From Deltaproteobacteria bacterium (GTDB taxonomy: Bacteria; Desulfobacterota; Desulfarculia; Adiutricales; Adiutricaceae): a stretch of 44,203 bases of DNA. Below, in pieces: positions 1-9,086 of this stretch (positions are counted from its first letter, which is position 1; every line of letters starts with the position of its first letter). Location of the stretch: assembly GCA_031273455.1 (NCBI GenBank), contig JAISRZ010000082.1:1-44203 (forward strand), in the 5' to 3' direction. The translations under genes were made by a program, and so were the position numbers. The notes beneath the pieces are model-generated. The model ran no database searches, had not been told where the DNA came from, and was given only the letters and a program-made list of their open reading frames with translations.

Positions 1-2567
1 GCCACCAGCTGGTTCATGTCATTGTCCTCCACCAAGAGGATCCTCGCGCCGACCACGTCTTTAATAGACTCTTTAGCCTGATCCATACCGCTCTGGGCGT
101 CTTTGGCGGCCCTTCGACCGAACAGATCTTGTAAGGTGTCATGGAGCCTGGAGGCGGAAATGGGTTTATCCAAGACCTTTCTGACCCCTAGCTTTCTAGT
201 GATCGGTAAGACCTCGTCCCGGTTATAGGCGGTGACCATGACAATGGGGACTTTACTCCTCTCCCCCCACTTACGCTGTAAAATCTTAATGGTGTCAATG
301 CCGTCCAAATCCGGCATCCGCCAGTCAATGACCAGTAAATCCGGCACCCAGTCGCGCTCTTCTAAGTAAGTGATGGCTTCTTGGCCCCCGGTTAGGGTGA
401 TGACCTCAAAAGCCACCCGCCGCAGAACCTCCGAGATGATCTCCAAGGCCACGTTGTCATCGTCCACGACTAAGGCGGTTAGGCCCTTAAAGGAAACTGG
501 GGCCCCGGTCTCCAGATCATGGGCGCCCTCGACCACCTTTAACTTAACGTTAAAGAAAAAGGAGCTTCCTTGGCCTAAGACGCTTTCCACCCAGATCTTA
601 CCGCCCATCATCTCGGTTAACCGCTTGGAAATGGTTAAACCTAGGCCCGTCCCCCCGTACTTCCGGGTGATAGAGGTGTCAGCCTGGGAAAAGGCGTTAA
701 ACAAGGCCCCGGTCTGTTCTGGGGACAAGCCAATCCCGGTGTCGCTCACCTTAAACTCCAATAAGGCCACCCCATCGAGGTTCTCGACCAAGCGGACGTC
801 CAAGGAGACCCCGCCCTCGTGGGTGAACTTAATGGCGTTGCTTAATAGGTTATTGATGATCTGGCCTAAGCGGACCTGGTCGCCTAAGTAGTGCGTGGGA
901 ATGTCATCGGGAAGGTTATACTGAAAGCTTAAGCCTTTGGTCTGGGCCTGGGAGTTTAAAAGCTTAAAGCTAGCGCTTAAGACGCTTTCTAGCTTCAGCT
1001 CGGTCACTTCCATTTCCAGTTTACCGGCCTCGATCTTGGAAAAGTCCAAAATGTCGTTAATGATGCGTAGGAGAGCTTGCGCGGCCACGGAAATGCGCTG
1101 GAGGTACTCGCCTTGCTGCTCATTAAGCTCGGTTTGGAGAACCAAGTGGGTTAAACCTAAGATGGCGTTCATGGGGGTGCGGATCTCGTGGCTCATATTA
1201 GCCAGAAACTCGCTTTTAGCCCGGGCGCTCTCCTCAGCCAGCTCTTTAGCTTGGCGCGAGGCTCGCTCGAGCTCAATCATCTTATAGATGTCCTCTTCCA
1301 TCTTTTTCTGCTGGGTAAAGTCAATGTGACCGCCCAGTAAGCGGACCGCCTGGCCATTCCGGTCCCACTGGACCACCCGGCCCACGTCATAGGCCCAGAC
1401 GTAATGGCCCTTTTTGTGCCTTAAGCGGACCTCGGTGGCGTAAACCATGGTCTGGCCATTAATGACCATCTCCAGACCAGCGTTAACCGCCGGCAGATCG
1501 TCCGGGTGGATGAGAAGCTCCCATTCCTCTAAGGTCTTGGCTAAATCCTGGGGCTGATAACCGAGTAGCTCATAGAAGATGTCATTGTAGGTCACCCGAC
1601 CGCTCATTAAATCCACGTCCCAGGTCCCAATCTTGGCGGCCCGGAAAAAGAGCTCCATCTTCTCTTTATTGTCGCTTAAATCGCGCTCAATCCGCTTCTG
1701 GCGGGTGACGTTAATCATCACCCCTAAAAGGCGGGTCGGCACCCCCACCTCATCGCGCTCCATGACCCGGCCCCGGTCCTGGGCCCAGATAACCGACCCA
1801 TCCTTGTGCTTTAGACGGTACTCGGCCATGTACATGGGGGTTTTGCCGTTAATGTGGTCTAAAAAAGCTTTGTCAGCCTCGGCTAAATCCTGGTCTAAAA
1901 CAAAGTTTTTCCGGTCCTTTAAGGAACTTCCCAGCTCTTCGACCTCGTAGCCAATGGTCTTGGCCCATAAAGGGCTATAAACCACCTGCCGGGTCCGCAA
2001 ATCGCAGTCCCAGGTCCCTAGCTCAGCGGCGTCAATGACTAAGGCTAGCCTTTTCCGCTCCATTTCCAGGTCTTTAGCGGTGCGAGCCTTTTCCTCTAAG
2101 GCCTCCACCAGGGCTTGCCGGGTTAAGTAGCCATTGTGGATGTCTTGGACAATCCCATCGACCGTCAAAAGGTTCGAGTTATCTAAAGTGGGGGCGCTTA
2201 CGTCACAGTTTAAGCTAAACCAACGCCATTGGCCTAAAATGTAGCTATTAAGCCTAATCTCCATTTCCAGATGATCGATCTGGTTCTGGAGGAGGGCGTC
2301 TAAACCGTCTAAAAAGCGGGCTCTTTCCCCGGGGTGGATCCAGAGATCCAGAAAATCCCGGATTAAAACCGTCCCCTCGCGCTTCTCTTCTGGCCGATTG
2401 TCGCCTAGTAAGCTTAAAAAACTCTGGCTAACGGCGACTTGGGCTAATTCCACGTCATCGCCTAGGAGCCTTAGGCGCCAGAGACCTATGCCGCTTAAGA
2501 AGAGATTATTGGCCAGACTGTCCAGAGATAGATCTTTGAAGAAGCCGCCTTTGGGGCTATCCGCCAT
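1..2567 (-). CDS. Hybrid sensor histidine kinase with three PAS domains (C-terminus beyond window)
   Basis: Cytosolic two-component hybrid kinase, about 855 codons visible; it runs off the left edge of the window. Translating the minus strand gives an N-terminal PAS-like region (about 20-145), two clear PAS domains (about 180-300 and 310-430, each opening with GTWD), a HisKA helix with FLANMSHEIRTPMN (phospho-His about 460), a HATPase domain (N box near 575, DTGIGL near 609, GGTGLGL near 641), a receiver (about 695-810, phospho-Asp about 748 in VIDWRMPD), and the start of a second receiver (ILLVEDNDMNQ). No membrane segment is seen, so sensing is probably intracellular. I chose the ATG at 2567 because a TAG stop lies twelve codons upstream in frame and no better start lies between. 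Architecture is clear; the signal and target are unknown. Confidence 0.9.
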   Translation of the reverse strand, partial: MADSPKGGFFKDLSLDSLANNLFLSGIGLWRLRLLGDDVELAQVAVSQSFLSLLGDNRPEEKREGTVLIRDFLDLWIHPGERARFLDGLDALLQNQIDHLEMEIRLNSYILGQWRWFSLNCDVSAPTLDNSNLLTVDGIVQDIHNGYLTRQALVEALEEKARTAKDLEMERKRLALVIDAAELGTWDCDLRTRQVVYSPLWAKTIGYEVEELGSSLKDRKNFVLDQDLAEADKAFLDHINGKTPMYMAEYRLKHKDGSVIWAQDRGRVMERDEVGVPTRLLGVMINVTRQKRIERDLSDNKEKMELFFRAAKIGTWDVDLMSGRVTYNDIFYELLGYQPQDLAKTLEEWELLIHPDDLPAVNAGLEMVINGQTMVYATEVRLRHKKGHYVWAYDVGRVVQWDRNGQAVRLLGGHIDFTQQKKMEEDIYKMIELERASRQAKELAEESARAKSEFLANMSHEIRTPMNAILGLTHLVLQTELNEQQGEYLQRISVAAQALLRIINDILDFSKIEAGKLEMEVTELKLESVLSASFKLLNSQAQTKGLSFQYNLPDDIPTHYLGDQVRLGQIINNLLSNAIKFTHEGGVSLDVRLVENLDGVALLEFKVSDTGIGLSPEQTGALFNAFSQADTSITRKYGGTGLGLTISKRLTEMMGGKIWVESVLGQGSSFFFNVKLKVVEGAHDLETGAPVSFKGLTALVVDDDNVALEIISEVLRRVAFEVITLTGGQEAITYLEERDWVPDLLVIDWRMPDLDGIDTIKILQRKWGERSKVPIVMVTAYNRDEVLPITRKLGVRKVLDKPISASRLHDTLQDLFGRRAAKDAQSGMDQAKESIKDVVGARILLVEDNDMNQLV

Positions 2568-2744
2568 GCGGGAGTACCTGTCCGAAAAGGCTTCGCCCGA
2601 CTAGTTACGTTGAGCGAGTCATGAGGTCAAGGGTAGGTTAAAGGTCCGCTAAGCGTGAGCTTTAAGCGACTTTAGGGGGGCTAAACCGCTGGCCCCCGCC
2701 ACTCCCCACCCGGGAAATATATCCCTTTAATTATAAGTTAATCT

Positions 2745-2798
2745 GAAGGAAAAACAAATAGCCAATCTTCGGTTATCTAAACCCTTGGCCAACCGAAG
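2745..2798 (-). terminator. Possible intrinsic terminator after the oligoendopeptidase gene
   Basis: On the minus strand CTTCGGTT (2798-2791) pairs with AACCGAAG (2774-2767) across a 16-nt loop. A T-rich stretch follows (ATTTGTTTTTCC). It lies about 55 nt after the peptidase stop. The loop is long and the T-run interrupted, so this is moderate at best. Confidence 0.35.
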
Positions 2799-2852
2799 GT
2801 TAGGCGCAAGGTTACGGCCTAAATTTAAGGGCTTAAGGCTTTGGCGTTCGGA

Positions 2853-4613
2853 TTATTGGCCGGAGCTAGCCTTTAATAACCCCTCAATGACCTCAAAACC
2901 CCCGGTCCAGAAGTCATCGTTTAAAGGCCCTAAACCAGCCTCGGCGATTAAGGTCAAAGGCGGGCCCGACCCGCCCTTGGCCAAAAGCCCCATTAACCGC
3001 TTGGCCAAAGGGGGCCCCTCTTTTTCGTAGAGGCGCCAGAGGCTATAGACCAGAAGCTGACCGAAACTATAGGCGTAGACATAGAAGGGCGAGTGGAAAA
3101 AGTGGGGGATAGAGACCCACTCATAACGAAACTCTGGGGCGATGTCCACTTCCGGGCCAAACTGGCCCTTTAAGTTGGCGTAGTAAGCTTCCGATAGCTC
3201 CTCCACCGTGGCCCCCGCCTCAATCATTTGGTGGGCTTCCCGCTCAAAAAGGGAGAAAAAGGCTTGTCGGCCCACGGTGGCGTAGGCGTCGTCCAAGAGG
3301 TGGAAATACAGGGCCTCTTTCTCGGTCGGCGAGACCTGGCTTAAAAGTTTACTGGCCAGGAGCATTTCCCCAAAGGTCGAGGCTGTCTCGGCTAAGGGCA
3401 AACAAGCGTGAAACTGAAAAATACTTAAATCCGCGGCCAACTGGCTGTGGGCCGCGTGGCCGAGCTCGTGGGCTAAGGTGAAAAGGTCTTGGGTTTTACC
3501 CTTAAAAGACATTAAGACCCACGGGGTTTGGCCAGGAACCAAGGAGGCGCAAAAGGCCCCGCTGGCTTTGCCGGGTTTAATGGCCGCGTCCAAACGCTTA
3601 GACTTAAAGACGTTTAAAGCCAATTGAGCCAGGTTCGGGTCAAATTCCCCAAAGCTTTTCTCAACTAGATCCATGGCCTCGGGAAAGGTCCAGTGGCCCT
3701 TATCCTCGGTTAAGGGGGCGTACAGATCGTAGCGCTTAAAGGTCGCAAGGTTAAGGCGTTTAGCTTTTTCCTGAAAGTAACGCCCAAAGACCGCTGGGCC
3801 TTTAGCTTGGCAGACTCTTAATAAGCTATCCACGGCCTCGGCCGGTAAATCATTGGCCTTATGCCGGACGCTAATGGGGGAGGCGTAGTTTCGAAGCTTC
3901 AGGTTCTCGACCCGCCAGTCCCGGACCAAAGCCTGGTAGATCTGGCCCAAGATGGGCCCATCCGCCCCAAAGACCCGGTACAATTCTTGATAGGCTAAAG
4001 CCCGATTTTCGGGTTTATGGCTCCTAACGTGGACCATTAGCTCTTCCCGATTGACCTTCTGGCCCTCGACCCCAGTGATCTTCGAGACGTCAAACTGGTA
4101 ACGGTTGGTCAGAGAGTCGTACAGGGTGACCAAAGCCTCCTGACCGTTGGCGTCTTTGAGGTTAATGACCTTTTCCTCGCCATCGGGCAAGGTGTGCGGG
4201 AGGTAAGAGCGCACCTGGGCCAAGTGGTAAGCGTAAGCCGGTTGGAAAGCCATATACTCTTTAGCCTTAGCCTCGGGCAACTCTTTCCACCAACGCTCAA
4301 AAAACAATAGATCGTTTTCCAGCTCGGCGTCCTCTTCCCGAAAGGCGGCTAAAAGAGATTGGACCTTTTGATCGCTTGTGTCCTCGCTAAACTTTAAGTC
4401 CGCGAACCCCAGTAAGTTGGACCCTAAGCGGCTAATGGCCTCCAGTTCCTTAATCACTTCGGCGAACTCGGCTAAGGTCGGCCCTTTAGCTAAGGTCTCT
4501 TGGTGGTTGACAAAGGTTCGCCGATAGTTTCTGAGCTTTTCCAGGTCGCTTTTAATTTCCGGGGAGTCTAAGACGTATAACTGCCCTAAATCCCAAGAGG
4601 GGGCCTTGGTCAT
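2853..4613 (-). CDS. M3B-family oligoendopeptidase (PepF-like)
   Basis: Zinc metallopeptidase of 586 residues that would cleave oligopeptides in the cytosol; no signal peptide is seen. The M3 zinc motif is at 382-386 (HELGH, in FTLAHELGHAAHS), and the third ligand is probably E409 in LAETASTFGE. An N-terminal helical region (about 1-200) precedes the catalytic domain, as in PepF-type enzymes, and the length is typical of the M3B group (about 560-610). The start ATG at 4613 gives MTKAPSWDLGQLY, a usual M3B beginning. The gene stands alone, with about 240 nt to the next minus-strand gene. The exact peptide substrates cannot be read from sequence. Confidence 0.92.
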   Translation of the reverse strand: MTKAPSWDLGQLYVLDSPEIKSDLEKLRNYRRTFVNHQETLAKGPTLAEFAEVIKELEAISRLGSNLLGFADLKFSEDTSDQKVQSLLAAFREEDAELENDLLFFERWWKELPEAKAKEYMAFQPAYAYHLAQVRSYLPHTLPDGEEKVINLKDANGQEALVTLYDSLTNRYQFDVSKITGVEGQKVNREELMVHVRSHKPENRALAYQELYRVFGADGPILGQIYQALVRDWRVENLKLRNYASPISVRHKANDLPAEAVDSLLRVCQAKGPAVFGRYFQEKAKRLNLATFKRYDLYAPLTEDKGHWTFPEAMDLVEKSFGEFDPNLAQLALNVFKSKRLDAAIKPGKASGAFCASLVPGQTPWVLMSFKGKTQDLFTLAHELGHAAHSQLAADLSIFQFHACLPLAETASTFGEMLLASKLLSQVSPTEKEALYFHLLDDAYATVGRQAFFSLFEREAHQMIEAGATVEELSEAYYANLKGQFGPEVDIAPEFRYEWVSIPHFFHSPFYVYAYSFGQLLVYSLWRLYEKEGPPLAKRLMGLLAKGGSGPPLTLIAEAGLGPLNDDFWTGGFEVIEGLLKASSGQ

Positions 4614-4853
4614 GTCCTGTCCTGTCCTTATAAGTTTGGCCGCTTAAGCCAAAAATAGCCTATTTATAATAAGAAAAGGCCAATGATGGCCTTAAAGCCC
4701 GCTTAAAGCCTCAAAACGGCCAAAGGCCAGAAACCTTAACGCCTAAAATCAGCCAAAATAAGCTTATCTGGCTGAGCTAAGCGGGCTTCTGGCCCTGGTC
4801 TTTTAGCTAGCGGTAATGAGATGACGGTGACAATAGGCTTATACCTTAGCCTA

Positions 4854-5411
4854 TTAGGGCCTCGGGGGTCTTAAGTTACCCACGCACTGAATATGATAAA
4901 GAACCCGGTGAGCCAGAATGGAGGAGCATTGGACCAACTCCCCGCCCCGATCTTGGCTCCACACCCTTTCAGCCTCATACCACCTTCTCTGGAAAGGCTC
5001 ATAATCCGAGGCCTTACGGTGCCGACCGCGATAACCGCCGCCCCGACCGGCGTTGGACCTTTCGATCTTGGCCTCGCCAGGTTGGGCGGGGGGAGCGACG
5101 GGGCTAGGCTCGCCCGGGAGGTTTTTAATGGCCCCATTGGCCCCGTTGCCGTTGGCTCGGGCGTCTTGGCCTTTGGAGGGCGGCTGAGCGGGGGGCGCGG
5201 CCTCATCGCCGGAGAACATCCTATTCAAAAGATCCTCTGGGTCGTCTTGGTTGGCCGCCCCCGGGGGAACCTGAGCTGAGCGCCCCTCGCCCCCTTGGCT
5301 GTTGTAATCCAGCTCCTCAAACTGAAAAGGATCATCCTGAGCTTTCGCGCTGACCGCGCCCAAGCCTAAGGCCAAAAACCCGACCAATAAAACGCCTAGC
5401 GTAAATTTCAT
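4854..5411 (-). CDS. Small secreted proline/glycine-rich protein of unknown function
   Basis: 185-residue protein with a good Sec signal peptide: MKFTLGVLLVGFLALGLGAV, with cleavage likely after AKA near residue 24. No lipobox cysteine is seen. The mature part starts acidic (DDPFQFEELDY), continues as a low-complexity Pro/Ala/Gly/Asn linker (about 40-125), and ends in a compact basic/aromatic segment (about 130-185, with YEPFQRRWYEAERVW) carrying two cysteines (VQCSS and IQCVG) that could form a disulfide. A ribosome-binding site AGGGG precedes the ATG. I do not recognise the family. The layout suggests an exported protein with a disordered linker and a small C-terminal domain. Confidence 0.6.
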   Translation of the reverse strand: MKFTLGVLLVGFLALGLGAVSAKAQDDPFQFEELDYNSQGGEGRSAQVPPGAANQDDPEDLLNRMFSGDEAAPPAQPPSKGQDARANGNGANGAIKNLPGEPSPVAPPAQPGEAKIERSNAGRGGGYRGRHRKASDYEPFQRRWYEAERVWSQDRGGELVQCSSILAHRVLYHIQCVGNLRPPRP

Positions 5412-5750
5412 AACTAACCCCTAAAACTGCCGCCACCCGTCGCCGGGCCAGATTATATACGCGCAAAAATCTCCCATAACGGCCTTAATGAACTAACCAC
5501 GCGAAAGAGGAGATCCTATTATCTCTGGTTATCTTGGCGATAAATTCTAACCTAATTGTTTGTCTAAGTCCACAAAAACTTAAAAACACAATAAGCGCTA
5601 ATTTCTCTAGGAAAAAGGGGTAGATCTTGGGGAATAACTTGGAAGGAGTCTTAACGATAATCGTGACGAAAGTCAGGTAAGGCCAGCGACTCTAATTTTA
5701 GAATCACGGATAGGGCTAATTTAAATTTTATCCATCGCGGAAAATAATAC
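5412..5750. other. Intergenic region between divergent genes
   Basis: Separates the minus-strand secreted-protein gene from the plus-strand ATPase gene. Base composition falls steadily toward AT-rich from about 5500, marking the edge of the accessory patch. Apart from the promoter at 5751 I see no gene or strong hairpin. Confidence 0.5.
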
Positions 5751-5779
5751 TTGACGCTAACTCCCTAAACGGCTATATT
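5751..5779 (+). promoter_or_regulatory. Sigma-70-type promoter for the AAA ATPase gene
   Basis: TTGACG (5751-5756) and TATATT (5774-5779) are separated by exactly 17 nt. The ATPase start codon follows about 118 nt later. Confidence 0.6.
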
Positions 5780-5896
5780 TATTATAGTGTCAATTTCGCT
5801 TATGACCATCAGTTTAATTATCCGCCAATAACCTTGGCCCTCGGAAATTTAGGACGCTCGCCTGACCAACCTCAAAAAGGGTTTTTAGCCAAAAAT

Positions 5897-7027
5897 ATGA
5901 TTACAAAAGTTGAGTTAAATAATTACCGTTGTTTTAATAACTTTTCAATCGATAAGATCACTCCTATTACGCTTATCTCTGGCCTAAATAATGTTGGTAA
6001 ATCAGCCTTACTTGAAAGTATTTTTTTGTTTTACGCTAGAAATTCCAGTGACGTCTTTTTTAAACTTAATAAGTTTCGTCAAATTCCGCCCTTGTTCCAT
6101 CCGTCACAGTTCAATGGGTCATGGTTACCACCAAAATCATCACCAAAATGGTTAACACCAAATTGGTTGTGGGGACATTTTTTCTCTAATATGAATTTGG
6201 ACAATGATATCAAAATTATTATTTACGAGAATAATAATAAACAAAGCCTTATTTTAAGTAAAGTTCATTTATCTTCTATTTATTTTGTTCTTGATATTTT
6301 GCCTCCAGACATATTTGATTTAAAAAATCCTAATTTAATAACAGATTTAATGGAAAATACGTTACTAATAAATTTTAAAAATCAAAAAAATAGTGATAAA
6401 TTTTATTATTTACTTTATGATAATGATATACATCGCTTCCCAGCTTCCAAAAAGAATATTGTTGACACTTTTATCCAATATTTAAGCAATAATATTTATG
6501 TACAACAAGGTAAACTCGCTGAATATTTTACCATACTTGATTTTAATGGGAATAAGTATAAATTAATTAATATTTTAAAATCAATTGAACCTAGTATAAA
6601 AGACGTAGCTGCTATAATGATGAGAGGTTTTAACTCTATATTTATTGATATAGGGTTACCAACAAAGCTACCTTTAAACTATTTTGGCTATGGAATTAAT
6701 AAACTCACCCAAATAGCTTTAACTATGCTATCTAACCCCAGAGCTTTACTTTTGATTGACGCGATCGATGAAGGGTTTCATTTCGAATTTTTGCCTAAAT
6801 TGTGGGAAATTATTGGGGATTTGGCCTGGGAAACCAATTCTCAAGTATTAGCGACCACCCATAATTTAGAATGTTTAAAGAGTTCTAAAGTTTTGATTTC
6901 TGATAAATTTCCATCAAAATTATTTAGTTATATCAGATTAGACAATATAAAAAACACTATAAAACCTATTTTATTTTCAAACGAAGAATTTAAATACGCT
7001 ATTGAAAACAATATTGAGTTAAGGTAA
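5897..7027 (+). CDS. AT-rich AAA/ABC-type ATPase of the family often paired with TOPRIM/DUF3226 proteins; Walker B glutamate missing
   Basis: 376-residue ATPase beginning MITKVELNNYRCF, the usual start of this family, so I prefer the ATG at 5897 over the upstream TTG at 5834. Walker A is GLNNVGKSA (29-37). Walker B and the H-loop follow: LLLIDAIDEGFH (D288) and ATTHNLEC. Relatives have IDEIENGLH here, so the catalytic glutamate appears replaced by Ala289. The gene is far more AT-rich than the flanking housekeeping genes, which suggests horizontal transfer. A remnant of a partner gene begins 5 nt after the stop. In intact systems such ATPases pair with a TOPRIM-like protein in phage defence or nucleic-acid processing. 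Here the altered Walker B and broken partner suggest loss of the original activity. Confidence 0.75.
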   Translation: MITKVELNNYRCFNNFSIDKITPITLISGLNNVGKSALLESIFLFYARNSSDVFFKLNKFRQIPPLFHPSQFNGSWLPPKSSPKWLTPNWLWGHFFSNMNLDNDIKIIIYENNNKQSLILSKVHLSSIYFVLDILPPDIFDLKNPNLITDLMENTLLINFKNQKNSDKFYYLLYDNDIHRFPASKKNIVDTFIQYLSNNIYVQQGKLAEYFTILDFNGNKYKLINILKSIEPSIKDVAAIMMRGFNSIFIDIGLPTKLPLNYFGYGINKLTQIALTMLSNPRALLLIDAIDEGFHFEFLPKLWEIIGDLAWETNSQVLATTHNLECLKSSKVLISDKFPSKLFSYIRLDNIKNTIKPILFSNEEFKYAIENNIELR

Positions 7028-7032
7028 TATTT

Positions 7033-7225
7033 ATGACTGATTTTAACAATTTTATACAACAAATCAACATTTAATTGTATACGAAGATAATGATTATTTA
7101 AAATATTTAACCGCTTTATTAAGACAATGACTTGTTTATGATAGTAAAAATGAAAACTTTCAGTTATATCAAGTTGGTAGAATAAATAATTTTTCTATTT
7201 TTTTCAAAACTATATCAAAAACATG
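7033..7225 (+). pseudogene. Remnant of the ATPase partner gene (TOPRIM/DUF3226-like, uncertain)
   Basis: An ATG 5 nt after the ATPase stop opens 13 codons and then hits TAA. A one-base shift restores a plausible frame, starting QHLIVYEDNDYLKYLTALL, which is interrupted by TGA and then continues as LVYDSKNENFQLYQVG to about 7225. The start resembles the acidic beta-strand opening of TOPRIM-like DUF3226 proteins (pattern LIVEGKDD). Composition matches the AT-rich ATPase and then jumps back to higher GC near 7235, so the 3' part seems deleted. The family call is tentative; the frameshift and stop are plain. Confidence 0.5.
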
Positions 7226-7783
7226 TAATATGGGTATAGCGTTCACGGGAACTTTTTGGTCCCTCCCCTTGGCCCCTTGGCCCCAGTATGCTTCATGGCG
7301 CCGGACGGAGACAATCTGTCCTAGCCAGTCTTTAGGCCATAACTCAGTTTTTTTGACAACTATTTATGGGTAATAGGTTAAAATCTTAGAGTCTTTAACT
7401 TTTGGGAATTTTCCTGTTCTAATGGTCAAGCTTTTTAAGAAAAAGGACGTGGTCCACGGTTACTGGGTGGCGGTTAACTAACCTTAGCTGATCACCACTA
7501 ACCCGTGAACGGTTACTAATTGGGTCTGGCGTCCTAAGAGCCAAATCCGCCTCAATTGGGGCCTCTTAGGTAGCTTCAATTGGGTCGGAGGCGCAATCGC
7601 GGGAACAGCCGTTAGCGGAACTCTTGACGGAATAGCTGGGGCTTTGGCGGGTTTGGTGGCTGGGGCCAGCCAAGTTAGGTAAAGAGGTCGATAAACGTGT
7701 TATCAAGTTTATCGGTGTCAGAAGTGTGGAAGGAAGATGATTGGCGTGAGCCAATCTAAAGGCTGGCCTGACTCCCTCGTTGT
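7226..7783. other. Gene-free debris region
   Basis: Composition switches abruptly from AT-rich to mixed at about 7235. No start-equipped gene is seen. A short reading frame (about 7507-7680, plus) contains a Gly/Ala-rich stretch but lacks a start codon. Three short AATTGGG-type direct repeats occur near 7517, 7553 and 7579. This looks like decayed sequence. Confidence 0.4.
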
Positions 7784-7816
7784 TTGTCCAACTCCCCTTA
7801 AAAGGGAGTTGGACAA
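7784..7816. repeat. Perfect 13-bp inverted repeat (hairpin), possible terminator of the nuclease gene
   Basis: TTGTCCAACTCCC (7784-7796) and its exact complement (7804-7816) enclose a 7-nt loop. It lies about 75 nt beyond the stop of the minus-strand nuclease gene. No clean T-run follows on the minus strand, and on the plus strand a T6 run comes only about 13 nt later, so the terminator role is uncertain. Confidence 0.55.
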
Positions 7817-7891
7817 GACAAGTCTAATGTTTTTTGAGGTTGAATATAGTTACCGGAAAGTTCCGAGCTTGAAACAGGCTGGCGCGGATGG

Positions 7892-8854
7892 TCACTTCGC
7901 TAGCGACCAATAACGTTCCTTTAGATACGTGTTCAGATTCGCGTAGTGGCCTGTCGTAACATCCTGCTTACTCCAGAACTCTTCCGGCGAGATGACGATG
8001 TACTTATTCTTCGATAGCTCGGTAAGGCAGCTCTTCCAAGTGTCCTCCATTCCTTGGCCGCTACACTTGTACTTCTTGTTAAGCAGTTGAGTGTTCGCCT
8101 CCGGGATGACGTGCAGGTGGAGATAGTCATCAGCCTCAAAACCATTAGGCTTGCGCTGCAAAACTTGGCCCACCCAGAGCGTCTGCCGCATAAGCTGATA
8201 GAACGGCTCAAACCAGCAGCACGACAGGATGTTTTCATTGAAGTATTTGGGTTCGCTTTTCTTTCTCTCCTCAATTAAGTCGAGGTAACGAGACTTGCGC
8301 GTCTCGCCTCCTTTTTGTTTAGACTTGTCTTCGTTGCTATAGGCCTCAACGTATTTCCACTCTATCATAATCAAGATGCGCCGCCCGTCATTGTGGAGGG
8401 CGTACATGCAGGCGTCAATGGACGTGCAGTTTCTACCTCTTCTATTAATTCCCTCGTTTAGGAAGTTGACATCGCCACCTACCACCTCGAACGCGATGTA
8501 TCCTGGCGAACTCTCCTCAATGGGCAAGACTTCCTTGAAGTCGTTCGAGACGGCTTTCAAGAGTTTAAGCGCGGCCTTCTCGTCCTTCCGTAGCGGGAAG
8601 AGATGGTTTAAACAAGCGATTTGCGATGACAGAATGTGCCCGCTGGGAGATCCACCCCACCAACCGATCTTGTTCTCCTCAAAGTACTGGAGCGTGTCTT
8701 CGCGGATGTCCGGAAATAGGTTACGACAGCCTTTCTCTAGCACAAATGGGTAAGAACTCTTATTAAAGAACTCACCACCGCCTTTGTCGCCATCAAAGAA
8801 ACCTTCATGTATAAGGTTCAAGCCAGCTTTTTTTTGGTCATTTTTGAATGTCAT
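7892..8854 (-). CDS. Putative restriction-type nuclease (PGN_0703-like, PD-(D/E)XK)
   Basis: 320-residue protein. It resembles, from memory, the PGN_0703 family of putative restriction endonucleases, sharing the N-terminal WWGGSPSGHILSSQIACLNH region and a basic KGGETRKSRYLDLI segment. A PD-(D/E)XK-like active site can be read as E123, D147 (TSIDACM) and E165-x-K167 (MIEWKYVE). The start ATG at 8854 has a strong ribosome-binding site (GGGAGGATGAGGA). Codon use is more balanced than in neighbouring housekeeping genes, which suggests acquisition. No methyltransferase is adjacent, so it would be an orphan or non-classical nuclease. Family naming is moderate; the nuclease fold is inferred from motif spacing. 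Confidence 0.55.
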   Translation of the reverse strand: MTFKNDQKKAGLNLIHEGFFDGDKGGGEFFNKSSYPFVLEKGCRNLFPDIREDTLQYFEENKIGWWGGSPSGHILSSQIACLNHLFPLRKDEKAALKLLKAVSNDFKEVLPIEESSPGYIAFEVVGGDVNFLNEGINRRGRNCTSIDACMYALHNDGRRILIMIEWKYVEAYSNEDKSKQKGGETRKSRYLDLIEERKKSEPKYFNENILSCCWFEPFYQLMRQTLWVGQVLQRKPNGFEADDYLHLHVIPEANTQLLNKKYKCSGQGMEDTWKSCLTELSKNKYIVISPEEFWSKQDVTTGHYANLNTYLKERYWSLAK

Positions 8855-9060
8855 TCCTCATCCTCCCTTAGAATGCCTGATCGTAACGCCAGCCAGTCTA
8901 ACCGCTTCCCGCCAACGGCCCCGTTCTCCCATTCAGACGAGCTAGACTATCGGTCCGGTCTCCCCAGCCGACAATAGATAAGCCGCCAGTCCTTGGTTTT
9001 AGTGACGGGTAGGTTTACGTTGTGGCCACAGGGGACACATTAAAGCGGAAAAAAGTTCTA
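8855..9060. other. Intergenic region upstream of the nuclease gene
   Basis: Contains the nuclease gene's ribosome-binding site and otherwise nothing recognisable. No convincing promoter hexamers were found by eye. Confidence 0.35.
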
Positions 9061-9063
9061 ATA

Positions 9064-9086
9064 AAAAAGGGGTTCCGCTGGAACCC
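9064..9086 (-). terminator. Intrinsic terminator (minus strand)
   Basis: On the minus strand GGGTTCC (9086-9080) pairs with GGAACCC (9076-9070) across a 3-nt loop, followed by C and a run of six T (9069-9064). No intact gene ends just upstream. An open stretch ending ...KTKEGEDWGR-stop (stop at about 9120) may be the tail of a decayed gene that used it. Confidence 0.6.

Noticed and set aside
7507..7680. Plus-strand frame with a Gly/Ala-rich GxxxG-type stretch (VGGAIAGTAVSGTLDGIAGA) resembling a bacteriocin core
   Set aside because: No ATG, GTG or usable TTG precedes it in frame, no ribosome-binding site, no leader motif and no transport or immunity gene nearby; it lies in decayed sequence.
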